Counted from the stretch's first letter, positions 39,450 to 47,226 are shown. The stretch is 47,226 nt of DNA from Phycisphaerales bacterium (GCA_028291615.1 JAQGHM010000201.1:1-47226), one strand, 5' to 3'. Numbers and translations: made by a program. Notes: generated from the letters alone by a model not told the origin.

Positions 39450-40019
39450 TCACCCCGCGGTGCCATCGTGAATCCGAATATCCATCTCCCCAAATTCCCC
39501 CCGCGCCAACTGCCGCGTGATCTTCACCACCCGCTTGGTCAGCACAAACGTCCAGAGCGCCAGCACCACCGTCATCAGGCTCAAAACCAGGTGCCACATG
39601 TCCGTCAGGTGCGGAATCGACGAGTAACGCCCCTCCTGGATTCGCTTCCGAAGCCCCAGCCCCACCGCGATCATCGGATACACCCACATCAACGAAAACA
39701 TGCAGAGCAGGATAACCATCCACCCCAGCCGCTTGTACCAAGTCTCCCCGCCGAACAAGAATGCCGGCCCCAGCACCATCGAAAGCAAAATCACGCCCAG
39801 CCCGATCGCGATGTACATCTCCTCGGTCTGCCTGGTCAGCACGAAGTAGACGATGCACAACATCGACCAGACGAACATCCCGACGCACCAGCGCACGTAC
39901 GCCCACGAGATCTTGATGTAACGTTCGCGCAGCCCGAGCGGTGGGGCCTTGGGAATGTTGTCTTCTTCACCAGGGGTCATCGTCGTTTCGCCGTTCAAGG
40001 TTGCGCTGGCCATACGCAT
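39450..40019 (-). CDS. uncharacterised four-helix membrane protein
   Basis: A 189-residue protein of no recognised family. A hydrophilic N-terminus (about 1-38) precedes four membrane helices, at about 40-62 (WAYVRWCVGMFVWSMLCIVYFVL), 70-88, 97-118 and 142-162. A cytoplasmic tail follows that ends in RQLARGEFGEMDIRIHDGTAG. The tight helical packing and the short loops suggest a small integral membrane protein, with no enzyme motifs. An in-frame ATG at 39980 would remove 13 residues and is also possible. It lies between the esterase and another membrane protein gene on the same strand, 59 nt after the latter's stop. Confidence 0.7.
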   Translation of the reverse strand: MRMASATLNGETTMTPGEEDNIPKAPPLGLRERYIKISWAYVRWCVGMFVWSMLCIVYFVLTRQTEEMYIAIGLGVILLSMVLGPAFLFGGETWYKRLGWMVILLCMFSLMWVYPMIAVGLGLRKRIQEGRYSSIPHLTDMWHLVLSLMTVVLALWTFVLTKRVVKITRQLARGEFGEMDIRIHDGTAG

Positions 40020-40078
40020 CAGTTATCGGCCAGATTAAGGACAAAGTGTATTGGATTTCGCGCCGCCCGAGCGCGCGC

Positions 40079-40846
40079 TCAAGTTGGATTGGAAGGAGGC
40101 GGCGGTGGGGGCGGCCAGTTCTGCTGCGGCGGCGGCGGTTGCTGCGGTTGCGGGGGCCAGGCCGGTTGTCCCCACTGCTGCCCCGGTCCCGGCTGCTGCC
40201 AATTCTGCGGCTGCTGCGACGGCTGTTGCCCGGGGTAACCGTGCACGTTTTGCTGATACTGCTGCATTTGCGCCTGATACCCCATGCGGTAGGCGTTCAA
40301 CTGACCCGAATTCTTCGCCGCCTGAAACAGCGACACCAGCGCAAAGATCAGCAACACCAGCAGCACCCCCCACATGCACGTCCCCAACATCGCTTGCGCT
40401 TGGCCTTGAGCCGCGCCCGACAACCCGCCGATCACCGACAGGCCCGCCATCAACCCCAGCAAACAGCAGATGATGATCGACGAGACGATGCTCCCCAATC
40501 CGCCCTTTCTTACCATCACCCCGAGGATTAACGCCAGCACACCCATGACCACCATCGCCACGGCAACAAATCCGAAGAACCCGGAAAGCGTGATCCCAGC
40601 CGCAGCAAATTGCTGCTCCGCCTGGCGCAGCATTGCGGCGCTTTCAGGCGGAAGTTGCGACAAGTCCGCCTTGGATATCATCGCCGACATCAACCCCATC
40701 AGCAGCCCGCACGGAATCATCATCCCCGACAGCACAAACATGCAGACGCTCGCCCGCTTCGCCGGCGCCAAAAGGTGGCCCAGCGGGTCCTGCTGCGGAT
40801 AGCCATACGGCACGTGGGGCGGGGGGGAATAGGGGAACTGGCTCAC
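40079..40846 (-). CDS. four-helix membrane protein with Pro/Gln-rich cytoplasmic tail
   Basis: A 255-residue protein. The N-terminus is SQFPYSPPPHVPYGYPQQDP, followed by four membrane helices (about 35-57, 80-110, 112-135 and 145-165), and then a tail of about 80 residues made almost only of Pro, Gln, Trp and Gly (QPQNWQQPGPGQQWGQP). The first and last parts look disordered, like low-complexity proteins with a DUF4190-like core. GTG 40846 is chosen because it overlaps the rsmE stop as GTGA, which couples translation. The function is unknown; the tail could bind SH3/WW-like or polyproline-reading partners, but none is known here. Confidence 0.72.
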   Translation of the reverse strand: MSQFPYSPPPHVPYGYPQQDPLGHLLAPAKRASVCMFVLSGMMIPCGLLMGLMSAMISKADLSQLPPESAAMLRQAEQQFAAAGITLSGFFGFVAVAMVVMGVLALILGVMVRKGGLGSIVSSIIICCLLGLMAGLSVIGGLSGAAQGQAQAMLGTCMWGVLLVLLIFALVSLFQAAKNSGQLNAYRMGYQAQMQQYQQNVHGYPGQQPSQQPQNWQQPGPGQQWGQPAWPPQPQQPPPPQQNWPPPPPPPSNPT

Positions 40847-41586
40847 GGGTGATCTGGGCTCCGGTGGGGTGCCTCGGCGGGCACGCGCGGCACGAGCGCA
40901 GCGACCACTGCCGCCGCCGCAATCGCCGCCGTTTCGACGCGCAGGATCGTCCCCCCCAGCGTGATCCCCGTCAAGTGGCGTTCCGCGAACTGGCCCAGTT
41001 CCCCATCGCTCCACCCGCCCTCCGGGCCGACGAGAAGAGTTAAAGATGAGGATGAAGAATGGAGGATGGAAGATAGAGGCACGGCGTCCGCCGCCGTTGA
41101 GAGGTAGGCCGCCTTCCCCGATAGCCGCGCCAGCACATCTCCCAATGGCGTCAGCGCATCGATCCGCATCACCCCCGCGCGCCGCGACTGCTTGGCCGAT
41201 TCCGCCGCCAATCGCTCCCAGCGCTCGATCTTATTCTTCCCCTCCGGATGCACCACGCTCCGAGCCGTCATCAGCGGCACGAACCGCGCCACCCCCAGTT
41301 CCGACAACTTTTCGATCATCCAATCCCCCCGCGCCGCCTTGGGCACCGCCGATGCGATCGTCAGCGCCAGCCCGCCCGCCGCCTCGCGGATCTCCCGCAC
41401 CTCCGCCACCACGTTCGCAGGCGTCGCCTCGACAATCACCGCCGCCGCCGTCAGGCCCGCCGCGGTAAACAACTCCACCTCATCCCCCACCCCCAGCCGC
41501 AGCACGTCCCGCGCGTGGTGCGCCTGATTCCCCGGAAGAGTCACCAAACCCGCCCGCAGCACCGGCACCAGCAGTCGTCTCGCCAT
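40843..41586 (-). CDS. rsmE: 16S rRNA (uracil-1498-N3)-methyltransferase
   Basis: A 247-residue SPOUT-class methyltransferase that modifies U1498 of 16S rRNA in the ribosomal decoding region. The PUA-like N-terminal domain includes HHARDVLRLGVGDEVELF. The catalytic knot domain shows ASAVPKAARGDWMIEKLSELGV near 80-100, then LTLLVGPEGGWSDGEL near 190 and LGGTILRVETAAIAA near 215, which bind AdoMet. The ATG at 41586 is 8 nt after TATTGT on the minus strand, and no ribosome-binding site is seen. A start 12 nt upstream is open but would read into the -10. The stop overlaps the following membrane-protein start as GTGA. Confidence 0.93.
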   Translation of the reverse strand: MARRLLVPVLRAGLVTLPGNQAHHARDVLRLGVGDEVELFTAAGLTAAAVIVEATPANVVAEVREIREAAGGLALTIASAVPKAARGDWMIEKLSELGVARFVPLMTARSVVHPEGKNKIERWERLAAESAKQSRRAGVMRIDALTPLGDVLARLSGKAAYLSTAADAVPLSSILHSSSSSLTLLVGPEGGWSDGELGQFAERHLTGITLGGTILRVETAAIAAAAVVAALVPRVPAEAPHRSPDHP

Positions 41587-41594
41587 CGTAAGGC

Positions 41595-41600
41595 ACAATA
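41595..41600 (-). promoter_or_regulatory. -10 box next to the rsmE start codon
   Basis: TATTGT on the minus strand (41600-41595) ends 8 nt before ATG 41586, which predicts a transcript that begins at or within two bases of the start codon. Confidence 0.4.
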
Positions 41601-41786
41601 CCCCGGCTGGATCGCTTCAGCGACCCTGTGGCCTTTCGTGAAATGGACGAATTCCCCCCATCCCCCGATAGATTCCTTTGCCCCCCGCGATATTATGGGA
41701 CCGACGGTTGCCCCCTCCTTACCCCGGGCGTGCAGCCGGCCGATGACAGCGAAGGATTCGCGAATGGACTGCGCAAAGGAGTTGCG

Positions 41787-42674
41787 ATGCCTCGGACGGC
41801 GGTAAACCTCCCCGACCTCTTACAACCGCAAGGCGACGGCGCGCCCGCCGCCGACAACAACGCCGACGATCTCCTTGCGCAATTGGCCGGCGACGAGGTA
41901 GACCGTCTCCTGTCCGAAGCCGAAGACGCCCCCCCCGCATCAGGCGATTTCGACCTCGGCGATGCAGCGTCCCCCGGCGTCCGTCACAACCCCGACACCG
42001 CAGACGAGGCCGAGGCGTCGCTCGACGACCTCTTCAACGAACTGGACGCAGACGACGCCGAAATCGCCGCGCGTGCGAAAGCCGCGTCCTTACCAGCGCC
42101 GGTTGCCGTGATCGCGCCTGCCCAATCGCCATCTGCCGAAATTCCACCCGCCGCCAAGTCCGCCCCGCCAGTGACGGAGGTGCCAGCCCCAACTGTCGTC
42201 CAACCGCAAGCAAATGCGGTCACGCCCGCCGTCGTTCCACCCCAACCCGTGCCCGAAAGCGCCGCCGACGCGCTCGCCGCGGAGATGGAAGAAGACGCCC
42301 TCGCCCACGACGCCGCGCTCCGGCGAATGAAAGGGGGCGACCAAAGCCCTCAGACTCCTACTGCAAAACCCGCCGCCATTCCCGCCGCTCCGCCCGCATC
42401 AGCGCCCGATCCCGAAACCGTTGCCGGCCTCGAACTCGTCTCCGAGGCCGAAGCAACGTCGGGCATAACCATCGACTTGCAGGCCATCGCGGATCAAGCC
42501 GCGGATGCCGCCAACAATCGAGAGCCGTTCCTGGTTCGCGTGCTCGAATTGGTCAACGCTCCGCTCGATGGATTCTCCGAAACCATGCGCGCAGCCATCG
42601 GCAAGATCGCGCTGGTGACCACCCTCAACGCCGTCGGCGTCTTCATCTACGTCCTCGTCTTTCGGCGACATTGA
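41787..42674 (+). CDS. acidic, Pro/Ala-rich protein with a single C-terminal membrane anchor
   Basis: A 295-residue protein of unknown function. The N-terminal part has an acidic short motif ADDLLAQLAGDEVDRLLSEAED (about 27-48). A related phrase recurs at EASLDDLFNELDADDAE (about 75-91). The middle is a long Pro/Ala/Val-rich, probably unfolded spacer. A conserved-looking helix, REPFLVRVLELVNAPLDGFSETMRAAIGKIALVT (about 250-283), leads into the C-terminal membrane helix LNAVGVFIYVLVFRRH. The ATG at 41787 has a perfect AAAGGAG 5 nt upstream. The topology, a long cytoplasmic tail with a C-terminal tail-anchor, suggests a tethered adaptor with two docking motifs. No neighbour hints at its partner. 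Confidence 0.65.
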   Translation: MPRTAVNLPDLLQPQGDGAPAADNNADDLLAQLAGDEVDRLLSEAEDAPPASGDFDLGDAASPGVRHNPDTADEAEASLDDLFNELDADDAEIAARAKAASLPAPVAVIAPAQSPSAEIPPAAKSAPPVTEVPAPTVVQPQANAVTPAVVPPQPVPESAADALAAEMEEDALAHDAALRRMKGGDQSPQTPTAKPAAIPAAPPASAPDPETVAGLELVSEAEATSGITIDLQAIADQAADAANNREPFLVRVLELVNAPLDGFSETMRAAIGKIALVTTLNAVGVFIYVLVFRRH

Positions 42675-42843
42675 CCCTCCCCCCGCCGATGTCGCACGCC
42701 GGTGAAATACCTCCGAAGATCCGCGCAAGATATCATGTTCGCGGCGCCCGCTTCCCTCTAGTATCCGTCATCGCTCTGATGCGCCGTTGGCACAGGAAGA
42801 GCACACTTCGTACCGCCGTTCGTTCACTTTCGCGGAGACGCTC

Positions 42844-43572
42844 ATGCCCGGACAACTTTCCCGCCGTACCGCCCGCCGAGCCGCCTTTACCCTCGTCGAG
42901 CTCCTCGTCGTCATCGGCATCATCGCGCTGCTGATCTCGATCCTCCTGCCCGCGCTGGGCAAGGCGCGCAAGCAGGCGCTCAACACCAATTGCATGTCCA
43001 ACCTCCGCACGATCGGACAGGCCATCCAGATCTACGCCGCCGAGAACAGGGGCAAGGTCCCCGCCCACCCCGGCGGCGGCTCCTGGCTCTGGGACGTCAC
43101 CACCGACACCCGCGACTCGATGCTCCGCAACGGCTCGGCCCGCAAGGTGCTCTACTGCCCCATCTACCCCGAGCAGGACGTCGACGGCCTCTGGGATTAC
43201 AACCCCACCTATTCCGTGCTCGGCTATTTCTTCCTCCTCCAGCGCGTTGCCAACGCGCCCACCATGCCGACGCTCGATGCGACGCCCACAGCCCGCAAGA
43301 ACTACCAGTCCACCATGGTTACGATCAAAGACCCGCAGACCGGCGTCGCCTCCGCCGCCGAGACTGAACTCGTCACCGACGCCGTCATCTCCTCCGGCGG
43401 CAACTGGTGGGTCAAGGGCGGCTACGCCCAACCCCACCTGACCAGCCACATGACCAAGGACAACAAACCCGAAGGCGGCTTCATCCTTTTCATGGACGGT
43501 CACGTAGATTGGCGTTCCTTCAAAGATATGAGCAAACGCGCAATTTCCGGAACCGCCGAGTTCTGGTTCTGA
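42844..43572 (+). CDS. prepilin-like protein (type II secretion/pseudopilin N-terminus)
   Basis: A 242-residue protein. A short basic leader (about 14 residues) ends in RRTARRAA, followed by [24 protein letters not shown], the type IV pilin N-terminal helix with E5. The residue at the cleavage position (-1) is Ala, where Gly is usual. The globular part has [28 protein letters not shown] and ends in [14 protein letters not shown], the C-terminal DGHV-type motif of the DUF1559/SBP_bac_10-like planctomycete pseudopilin family. These are very numerous in planctomycetes and are of uncertain function. The ATG at 42844 has GGAG 6 nt upstream. No pilin assembly genes are nearby. Confidence 0.85.
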   Translation: MPGQLSRRTARRAAFTLVELLVVIGIIALLISILLPALGKARKQALNTNCMSNLRTIGQAIQIYAAENRGKVPAHPGGGSWLWDVTTDTRDSMLRNGSARKVLYCPIYPEQDVDGLWDYNPTYSVLGYFFLLQRVANAPTMPTLDATPTARKNYQSTMVTIKDPQTGVASAAETELVTDAVISSGGNWWVKGGYAQPHLTSHMTKDNKPEGGFILFMDGHVDWRSFKDMSKRAISGTAEFWF

Positions 43573-43583
43573 TTCAAAGCACG

Positions 43584-43627
43584 CCGGGGCAGAGTGCCGG
43601 GAGCTACGCGACCAAGCGCCGCCCCGG
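43584..43627. terminator. possible bidirectional hairpin between convergent genes
   Basis: CCGGGGC (43584-43590) pairs with GCCCCGG (43621-43627) across a 30-nt loop, 11 nt after the prepilin stop and 16 nt before the nadE stop. There is no T-run. It is a candidate by position only. Confidence 0.3.
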
Positions 43628-43643
43628 ATTCCGCCGCATAATC

Positions 43644-45395
43644 CTACGGCGTAGTCTGCACGTAATTCTGCGCAATCGGCATTCGCCGTCCGAAACCGAA
43701 GGCGCGGCTCGTCACCTTCAAGCCCGGCGCTGCCTGCCGGCGCTTGTACTCGCTACGGTCGATCAGTTTGATCACGCGATTGACCGTCGCCGGGTCGAAT
43801 CCATCCGCTACGATCTCGGCGACGCCTTTTTCCTCCTCGATGTATCGGTGCAGGATCGCGTCTAAGACATCATAAGCGGGTAGCGAATCCTGGTCGGTCT
43901 GGTTCGGCTTGAGCTCCGCGCTGGGGACCTTTTCGATGCTGGACCAGGGGATGATCTCGCGCTTGGCGTGTTCGTTGATCCAGCGGGAGAGCGCCCAGAC
44001 CGTTGTCTTGGGGACGTCGGAGATGACCGCCAGGCCGCCGCACATGTCGCCGTAGAGCGTGCAGTAGCCGGTGGCGATCTCGGATTTATTGCCGGTGGTC
44101 AGGAGCAGGTGGTTGAAGCGGTTGGAGAACGCCATCAGGGTCGCGCCGCGCACGCGGGCCTGGAGGTTCTGGTCGGTCAGGTCGGCGGCGGGATCGGGGC
44201 GCGTGGGGTCTTTGCCGGTCGTGCCGGGCGAGATCGCTGCGACGACGTGGTCGAAGACCGGATACAGCGTCCTTTCGTAAGCCCCGTGCAGCGCGTCGAT
44301 CGGCACCAGGTGGAAGGGCATGCCGAGGTTGGCGGCCAGGGCGCGGGCGTCATTGATCGAATGCTCGGATGAAAACCGCGACGGCATCGCCACGCCGGTT
44401 ACCTGCGCGCCGCCCAGCGCGTCCGCGGCGATCGCGGCTGTCAGTGCGGAATCGATCCCGCCCGACAAGCCTAGCACCGCCGTTTTGAAACCGCACTTGC
44501 GCACGTAATCCCGCAGGCCCAGGACCAGGGCTTTATAGATCGACTCCAAGCCGACGGAATGTGGGTGGATTGAAACTTGCTTTGCGTCTTCCAGGTCTAC
44601 GACCAGCAGATCTTCCTCGAAGTCTTTTGCCTGCGCGATAACTTTGCCTTGAGCATCCAGGACGTGGGAATTGCCGTCGAAGATTAGCTCGTCGTTGCCG
44701 CCTACCTGATTGACATAGACCAGCGGCTTGTTGAAGCGTCGGACCTGTTCGCCGAAGAGTTGCAGGCGGAAGTCGTGTTTGCCGACCACGAATGGGCTGG
44801 CGCTGGCGTTGATCAGGAGCTGGGCGCCGGCGGCGTTCAGGTCGGCGATCGGGTTCTGGTGATAGAGGCGACGGGCGATCAGCTTTTCGTCGTTCCAGAG
44901 ATCTTCGCAGATCGATAGGCCGGCGGTGATGTCGCCGATGCGCACGAGGTTTTCGGTCTCGTTAATCGGGCCGGGTTCGAAATAGCGGGACTCGTCGAAG
45001 ACGTCATAGGTCGGCAGGAGGGTCTTGAAATGGCGGGAATGGATGCGGCCGTCGCGGAGGAGGGCGACGGCGTTGTGAAGCGGCCGGCCGATCGGGGCGG
45101 GGTTGCGATCGGCGTAACCGATGATGACGTCAATGCCTTGGACCTGCCGCGCGATGTCGTCGAGGGCGCGGAGGCTGTCGGCTACGAACTGGCTTTTTAA
45201 GAGAAGGTCTTTGGGGGGATAACCCAGGAGCGAGAGTTCGGGGAAGACGACCAGGGTTGCGCCTTGGCGCTTGGCGCGGGCGATGAAGTCCATGTGTTTG
45301 GCGGTGTTGGCGACGATGTCGCCTACGGTGGGGTTAATCTGGGCGAGGGCGATCCGCATGCCCCCGATTCTAGGAATGATGGCCGAGTCCGCCAT
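43644..45395 (-). CDS. nadE: glutamine-dependent NAD+ synthetase
   Basis: A 583-residue two-domain enzyme. It amidates deamido-NAD to NAD using ammonia released from glutamine. The N-terminal nitrilase-type glutaminase domain has its triad: E53 (VFPELSLLGYP), K124 (HFKTLLPTYDVF) and C163 (LSICEDLW). The synthetase domain has the pyrophosphatase loop LGLSGGIDSAL (309-319) and later TTGNKSEIATGYCTLYGD. ATG 45395 is chosen for AAGGAA 5 nt upstream; the conserved domain itself begins at the internal ATG 45359 (MRIALAQINP), which is an alternative. The stop of the preceding gene is only 9 nt upstream and lies in the ribosome-binding site, so the two are likely cotranscribed and coupled. Confidence 0.95.
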   Translation of the reverse strand: MADSAIIPRIGGMRIALAQINPTVGDIVANTAKHMDFIARAKRQGATLVVFPELSLLGYPPKDLLLKSQFVADSLRALDDIARQVQGIDVIIGYADRNPAPIGRPLHNAVALLRDGRIHSRHFKTLLPTYDVFDESRYFEPGPINETENLVRIGDITAGLSICEDLWNDEKLIARRLYHQNPIADLNAAGAQLLINASASPFVVGKHDFRLQLFGEQVRRFNKPLVYVNQVGGNDELIFDGNSHVLDAQGKVIAQAKDFEEDLLVVDLEDAKQVSIHPHSVGLESIYKALVLGLRDYVRKCGFKTAVLGLSGGIDSALTAAIAADALGGAQVTGVAMPSRFSSEHSINDARALAANLGMPFHLVPIDALHGAYERTLYPVFDHVVAAISPGTTGKDPTRPDPAADLTDQNLQARVRGATLMAFSNRFNHLLLTTGNKSEIATGYCTLYGDMCGGLAVISDVPKTTVWALSRWINEHAKREIIPWSSIEKVPSAELKPNQTDQDSLPAYDVLDAILHRYIEEEKGVAEIVADGFDPATVNRVIKLIDRSEYKRRQAAPGLKVTSRAFGFGRRMPIAQNYVQTTP

Positions 45396-45404
45396 GATCG
45401 TTCC

Positions 45405-46718
45405 TTATTTCACATAGCGGGGCTTTCGACGACGGGCGCGAACCTCGGCGGCTTGGGCGGCTTCGGCCTCGCGGCGGGCGGAGTAATGCTTCTGCAAGAC
45501 CCAGGGAAATTTGTCGTGATGATGCCGGTAGATCAGCCCCAAATGCCAGGTGGCGAAGTGCATGACGATGATCGAGAGGAAGAGTACCGGGAACGCGAGG
45601 GCGGGGCGGTTGAATTGGTAGATCCACAGGTGGTCTTCGCGAAACTGCACCGGGATCAGGTAGACGCCGAAAAGGCTGAAGGCAAACAGCGGCAGGGCCA
45701 GGAGCCAGACGAAAAAGGAGACCATGTACTGTCCCGCCGAGATGCGGATGACGCCGGCGAGTCGGTCGGGGCGGAGGTTGAGGACGGTGGTGCCGGTGAT
45801 GGCCGTCAGGAGCGCGGCGGGGAAGAAGAAGAGCCCGAGCGCCAGCGGAAGCACCGCCACAGCCTTGATTTGTGGCGGGAGCGCGATGAAGAGCGCCGCG
45901 GCGGGGAGGAAGCAGTAGGCCAGGGCGGTGAACATGTTGGAGAAGGGGCCAAAGATGTCCTGGGCGAAGCTCAGGTTACGCAACGGGCGCGGGAGCTCGT
46001 CGATCGATTCGGGGCCGTTGTCTTCGACGGTGTTGGCGTAATGGGCCATCAGCAGGAAGGCGAGGGGCAGGTTGTAGAGGCTGGGCATCAAACCCAATAT
46101 GTTGAAGAGGTAGAAGCCGATCAGGCCGACGGTCATCTGGAAGACGAAGTAGAAGATGAAGATGAAGATCATGACGACGAAGTTGGCGGGCATGAAGAGG
46201 GAGATGAAGATCCGCCTGGCATTCATGACGTGGGCGGTGTCGCGGCTGGCGTAGGTGAGGGCGCGCTGGGCGACCGGGATTTTTTCCTGCTCGGGGGGCG
46301 GGGGGGTGGCGATCTTGAGCGGGCGAATGAGCTCGCCGGTGATGGGGTCGTACTTGGGCTTGGCGGGGCGGGCGTCTTGTTCGCGGAGGGGGATCTGATC
46401 GCCTTCAGGGGGCGCGCCGATGTCGGCGAGGTCGTCGTGGGTGTTGCGGAGGTCGATCTCGTTGCCTTTGCGATCGACGCGGCGGGGCGCGAAGTGGCGA
46501 TCGACCTGCGCAAGGCGTTTGGGCTCGGGCTTGGGAACCGACGGCTTGAGGAGGAGGGTGCCGTCGCCGGAGATGTTTTCGAGGTCGGAGAGACTGGGCA
46601 CGTCGTTAAGGCGGCCGCACTTGGGGCACTGGATGGAGGATGCGGCCTGGTCGGCGGGGACCTCGAAGGGGTGACCGCAGTGACAGGGGAAGCGGATGGA
46701 GGGCTCAGGGGAACTCAC
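45405..46718 (-). CDS. zinc-ribbon plus polytopic membrane protein
   Basis: A 437-residue protein. An N-terminal zinc ribbon FPCHCGHPFEV...IQCPKCGRLNDVP (C12, C14, C31, C34) is followed by about 130 hydrophilic residues, with KYDPITGELIRPLKI. Then come six or more membrane helices (from about 170, FISLFMPANFVVMIFIFIFYFVFQM), and a basic tail EAAQAAEVRARRRKPRYVK. The layout of a zinc ribbon before several helices recurs in planctomycetes in proteins of unknown function. GTG 46718 is chosen because the domain begins there; further upstream the frame reads through a neighbouring promoter. No ribosome-binding site is present, and TATAAT ends 6 nt upstream, so a leaderless start is likely. The gene is 9 nt before nadE on the same strand. 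Confidence 0.7.
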   Translation of the reverse strand: MSSPEPSIRFPCHCGHPFEVPADQAASSIQCPKCGRLNDVPSLSDLENISGDGTLLLKPSVPKPEPKRLAQVDRHFAPRRVDRKGNEIDLRNTHDDLADIGAPPEGDQIPLREQDARPAKPKYDPITGELIRPLKIATPPPPEQEKIPVAQRALTYASRDTAHVMNARRIFISLFMPANFVVMIFIFIFYFVFQMTVGLIGFYLFNILGLMPSLYNLPLAFLLMAHYANTVEDNGPESIDELPRPLRNLSFAQDIFGPFSNMFTALAYCFLPAAALFIALPPQIKAVAVLPLALGLFFFPAALLTAITGTTVLNLRPDRLAGVIRISAGQYMVSFFVWLLALPLFAFSLFGVYLIPVQFREDHLWIYQFNRPALAFPVLFLSIIVMHFATWHLGLIYRHHHDKFPWVLQKHYSARREAEAAQAAEVRARRRKPRYVK

Positions 46719-46736
46719 GTCGTTATTATAACGACG
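46718..46736. promoter_or_regulatory. palindromic operator over the -10 box and start of the zinc-ribbon gene
   Basis: CGTCGTTA-TTA-TAACGACG is a perfect 8-bp inverted repeat with a 3-nt centre. The minus-strand TATAAT (46730-46725) lies inside it, and its left edge is the first base of the GTG start. A protein bound here would block both RNA polymerase and ribosome. Confidence 0.5.
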
Positions 46737-46774
46737 GAAGCGCGCGGGCGGTGTTGCAATGAACGGCTGAGGCG

Positions 46775-46804
46775 TTGTGCGGCAGGGGGTGTGATGCGTA
46801 GAAT
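46775..46804 (+). promoter_or_regulatory. promoter of the coiled-coil gene
   Basis: TTGTGC (46775-46780), an 18-nt spacer and TAGAAT (46799-46804) lie 40 nt before the ATG at 46845. The match is moderate. Confidence 0.4.
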
Positions 46805-46844
46805 ACCGACACAATCGCGGGGGGACTGCGAAAGGATTTGGGTC

Positions 46845-47226
46845 ATGGGCATCAGGATGTTGTGCGCAACGGTGGGATTGGCAATGGCGTTGTGGACGGG
46901 CGGCGCGGCGGCGCAGGAGGCGCCGAAATATGACGAGCTGAAGAACATGTATCAACAGTCGCTCAAGTCGCTCAAGGACCAGCAGGACTCGAAGGCGAAG
47001 CTGGCGACTGAGAAGGAAGAGCTGGCGAAGCAGATGGCTGAGCTGCAGAAGCAGTTGGACGTGGTAACCAAGGACCGGGACGAGCTGGCGCGGCAGGCGA
47101 CGAGTTACGCTGAGAAGACGTTTGCGTTGCGCTCGTCGTACGCGGCGTGGCAGGAGTTTTTGAAGCGGTATCCGTCCTTGCACGCGAAGTGGCGGGTGTT
47201 TTTGGATGCGGAGCTGCTGAAGATGG
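46845..47226 (+). CDS. exported coiled-coil protein, truncated by the window edge
   Basis: Only the first 127 residues are in view; the frame is open at 47226. A signal peptide (residues 1-22, MGIRMLCATVGLAMALWTGGAA) with an AQE cleavage site is followed by a long heptad-rich helix (KNMYQQSLKSLKDQQDSKAKLATEKEELAKQMAELQKQLD and onward), then FALRSSYAAWQEFLKRYPSLHAKWRVFLDAELL, which breaks the coil. A role as an extracytoplasmic coiled-coil spacer or adaptor is plausible. The ATG has AAAGGA 9 nt upstream and a promoter (46775-46804). It is divergent from the zinc-ribbon gene. Its family cannot be judged without the missing part. Confidence 0.75.
   Translation, partial: MGIRMLCATVGLAMALWTGGAAAQEAPKYDELKNMYQQSLKSLKDQQDSKAKLATEKEELAKQMAELQKQLDVVTKDRDELARQATSYAEKTFALRSSYAAWQEFLKRYPSLHAKWRVFLDAELLKM

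Noticed and set aside
46719..47183. N-terminal extension of the zinc-ribbon membrane protein to 47183
   Set aside because: The extra 155 residues are antisense of the coiled-coil gene at 46845 and cross both promoters.

Overview
The window looks like a chromosomal segment of a GC-rich planctomycete, most plausibly of the Phycisphaerae/Tepidisphaerales side of Planctomycetota. This is an inference from gene content: a fused ResB-CcsA cytochrome c maturation protein, a fused SecD-SecF with a coiled-coil insertion, paired large SPFH proteins, a planctomycete-style prepilin-like protein ending in an H-x-D-W motif, many N-terminal zinc-ribbon/membrane proteins, and short palindromic repeats scattered between genes. 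No rRNA, tRNA, CRISPR array, transposase or integrase gene was recognised.

Layout. 1-7.8 kb: a membrane-bound SpoIIE-type phosphatase, serC, a small ACT-like protein, dsbD divergent from an Rrf2 regulator with its own promoter/operator, a DedA membrane protein and a Mn-type superoxide dismutase. 7.8-10.1 kb: an uncharacterised, translationally coupled two-gene envelope module closed by a palindromic repeat. 10.1-13.1 kb: a small kinase-fold protein and a hybrid histidine kinase. 13.1-16.7 kb: an accessory island of small orphan genes separated by two copies of a roughly 300-bp repeat, an attC-like inverted repeat, and a frameshifted MltR-like gene. 16.7-30.3 kb: a long leftward run (AMMECR1, duplicated-domain lipoprotein, ccsBA fusion, GT-C glycosyltransferase, tgt, yajC, secDF, LysM protein). 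30.4-34.0 kb: a zinc-ribbon peptide and two coupled SPFH proteins with vault-like PGxYxxNP modules. 34.1-37.7 kb: a TetR regulator divergent from a YbaL/KefB-type antiporter, then trpS. 37.7-47.2 kb: sialate O-acetylesterase, two membrane proteins, rsmE, an acidic membrane-tethered protein, a prepilin-like protein, glutamine-dependent nadE, a zinc-ribbon membrane protein, and a truncated coiled-coil protein at the right edge.

How it fits together. Much of the segment serves the cell envelope: protein export (yajC/secDF), extracytoplasmic thiol and haem chemistry (dsbD, ccsBA), wall binding (LysM), and membrane scaffolding (SPFH pair). At least six genes have a -10-like hexamer only 6-9 nt before a start codon that lacks a Shine-Dalgarno sequence, which suggests leaderless mRNAs. 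Neighbouring genes on one strand are often coupled through 4-base stop/start overlaps (ATGA, TTGA, GTGA).

The observations most worth a second look are the two-gene module at 7.9-10.0 kb, the SPFH pair, the cassette-like island at 13.1-15.8 kb, and the palindromic repeat that has inserted in frame into the glycosyltransferase gene.
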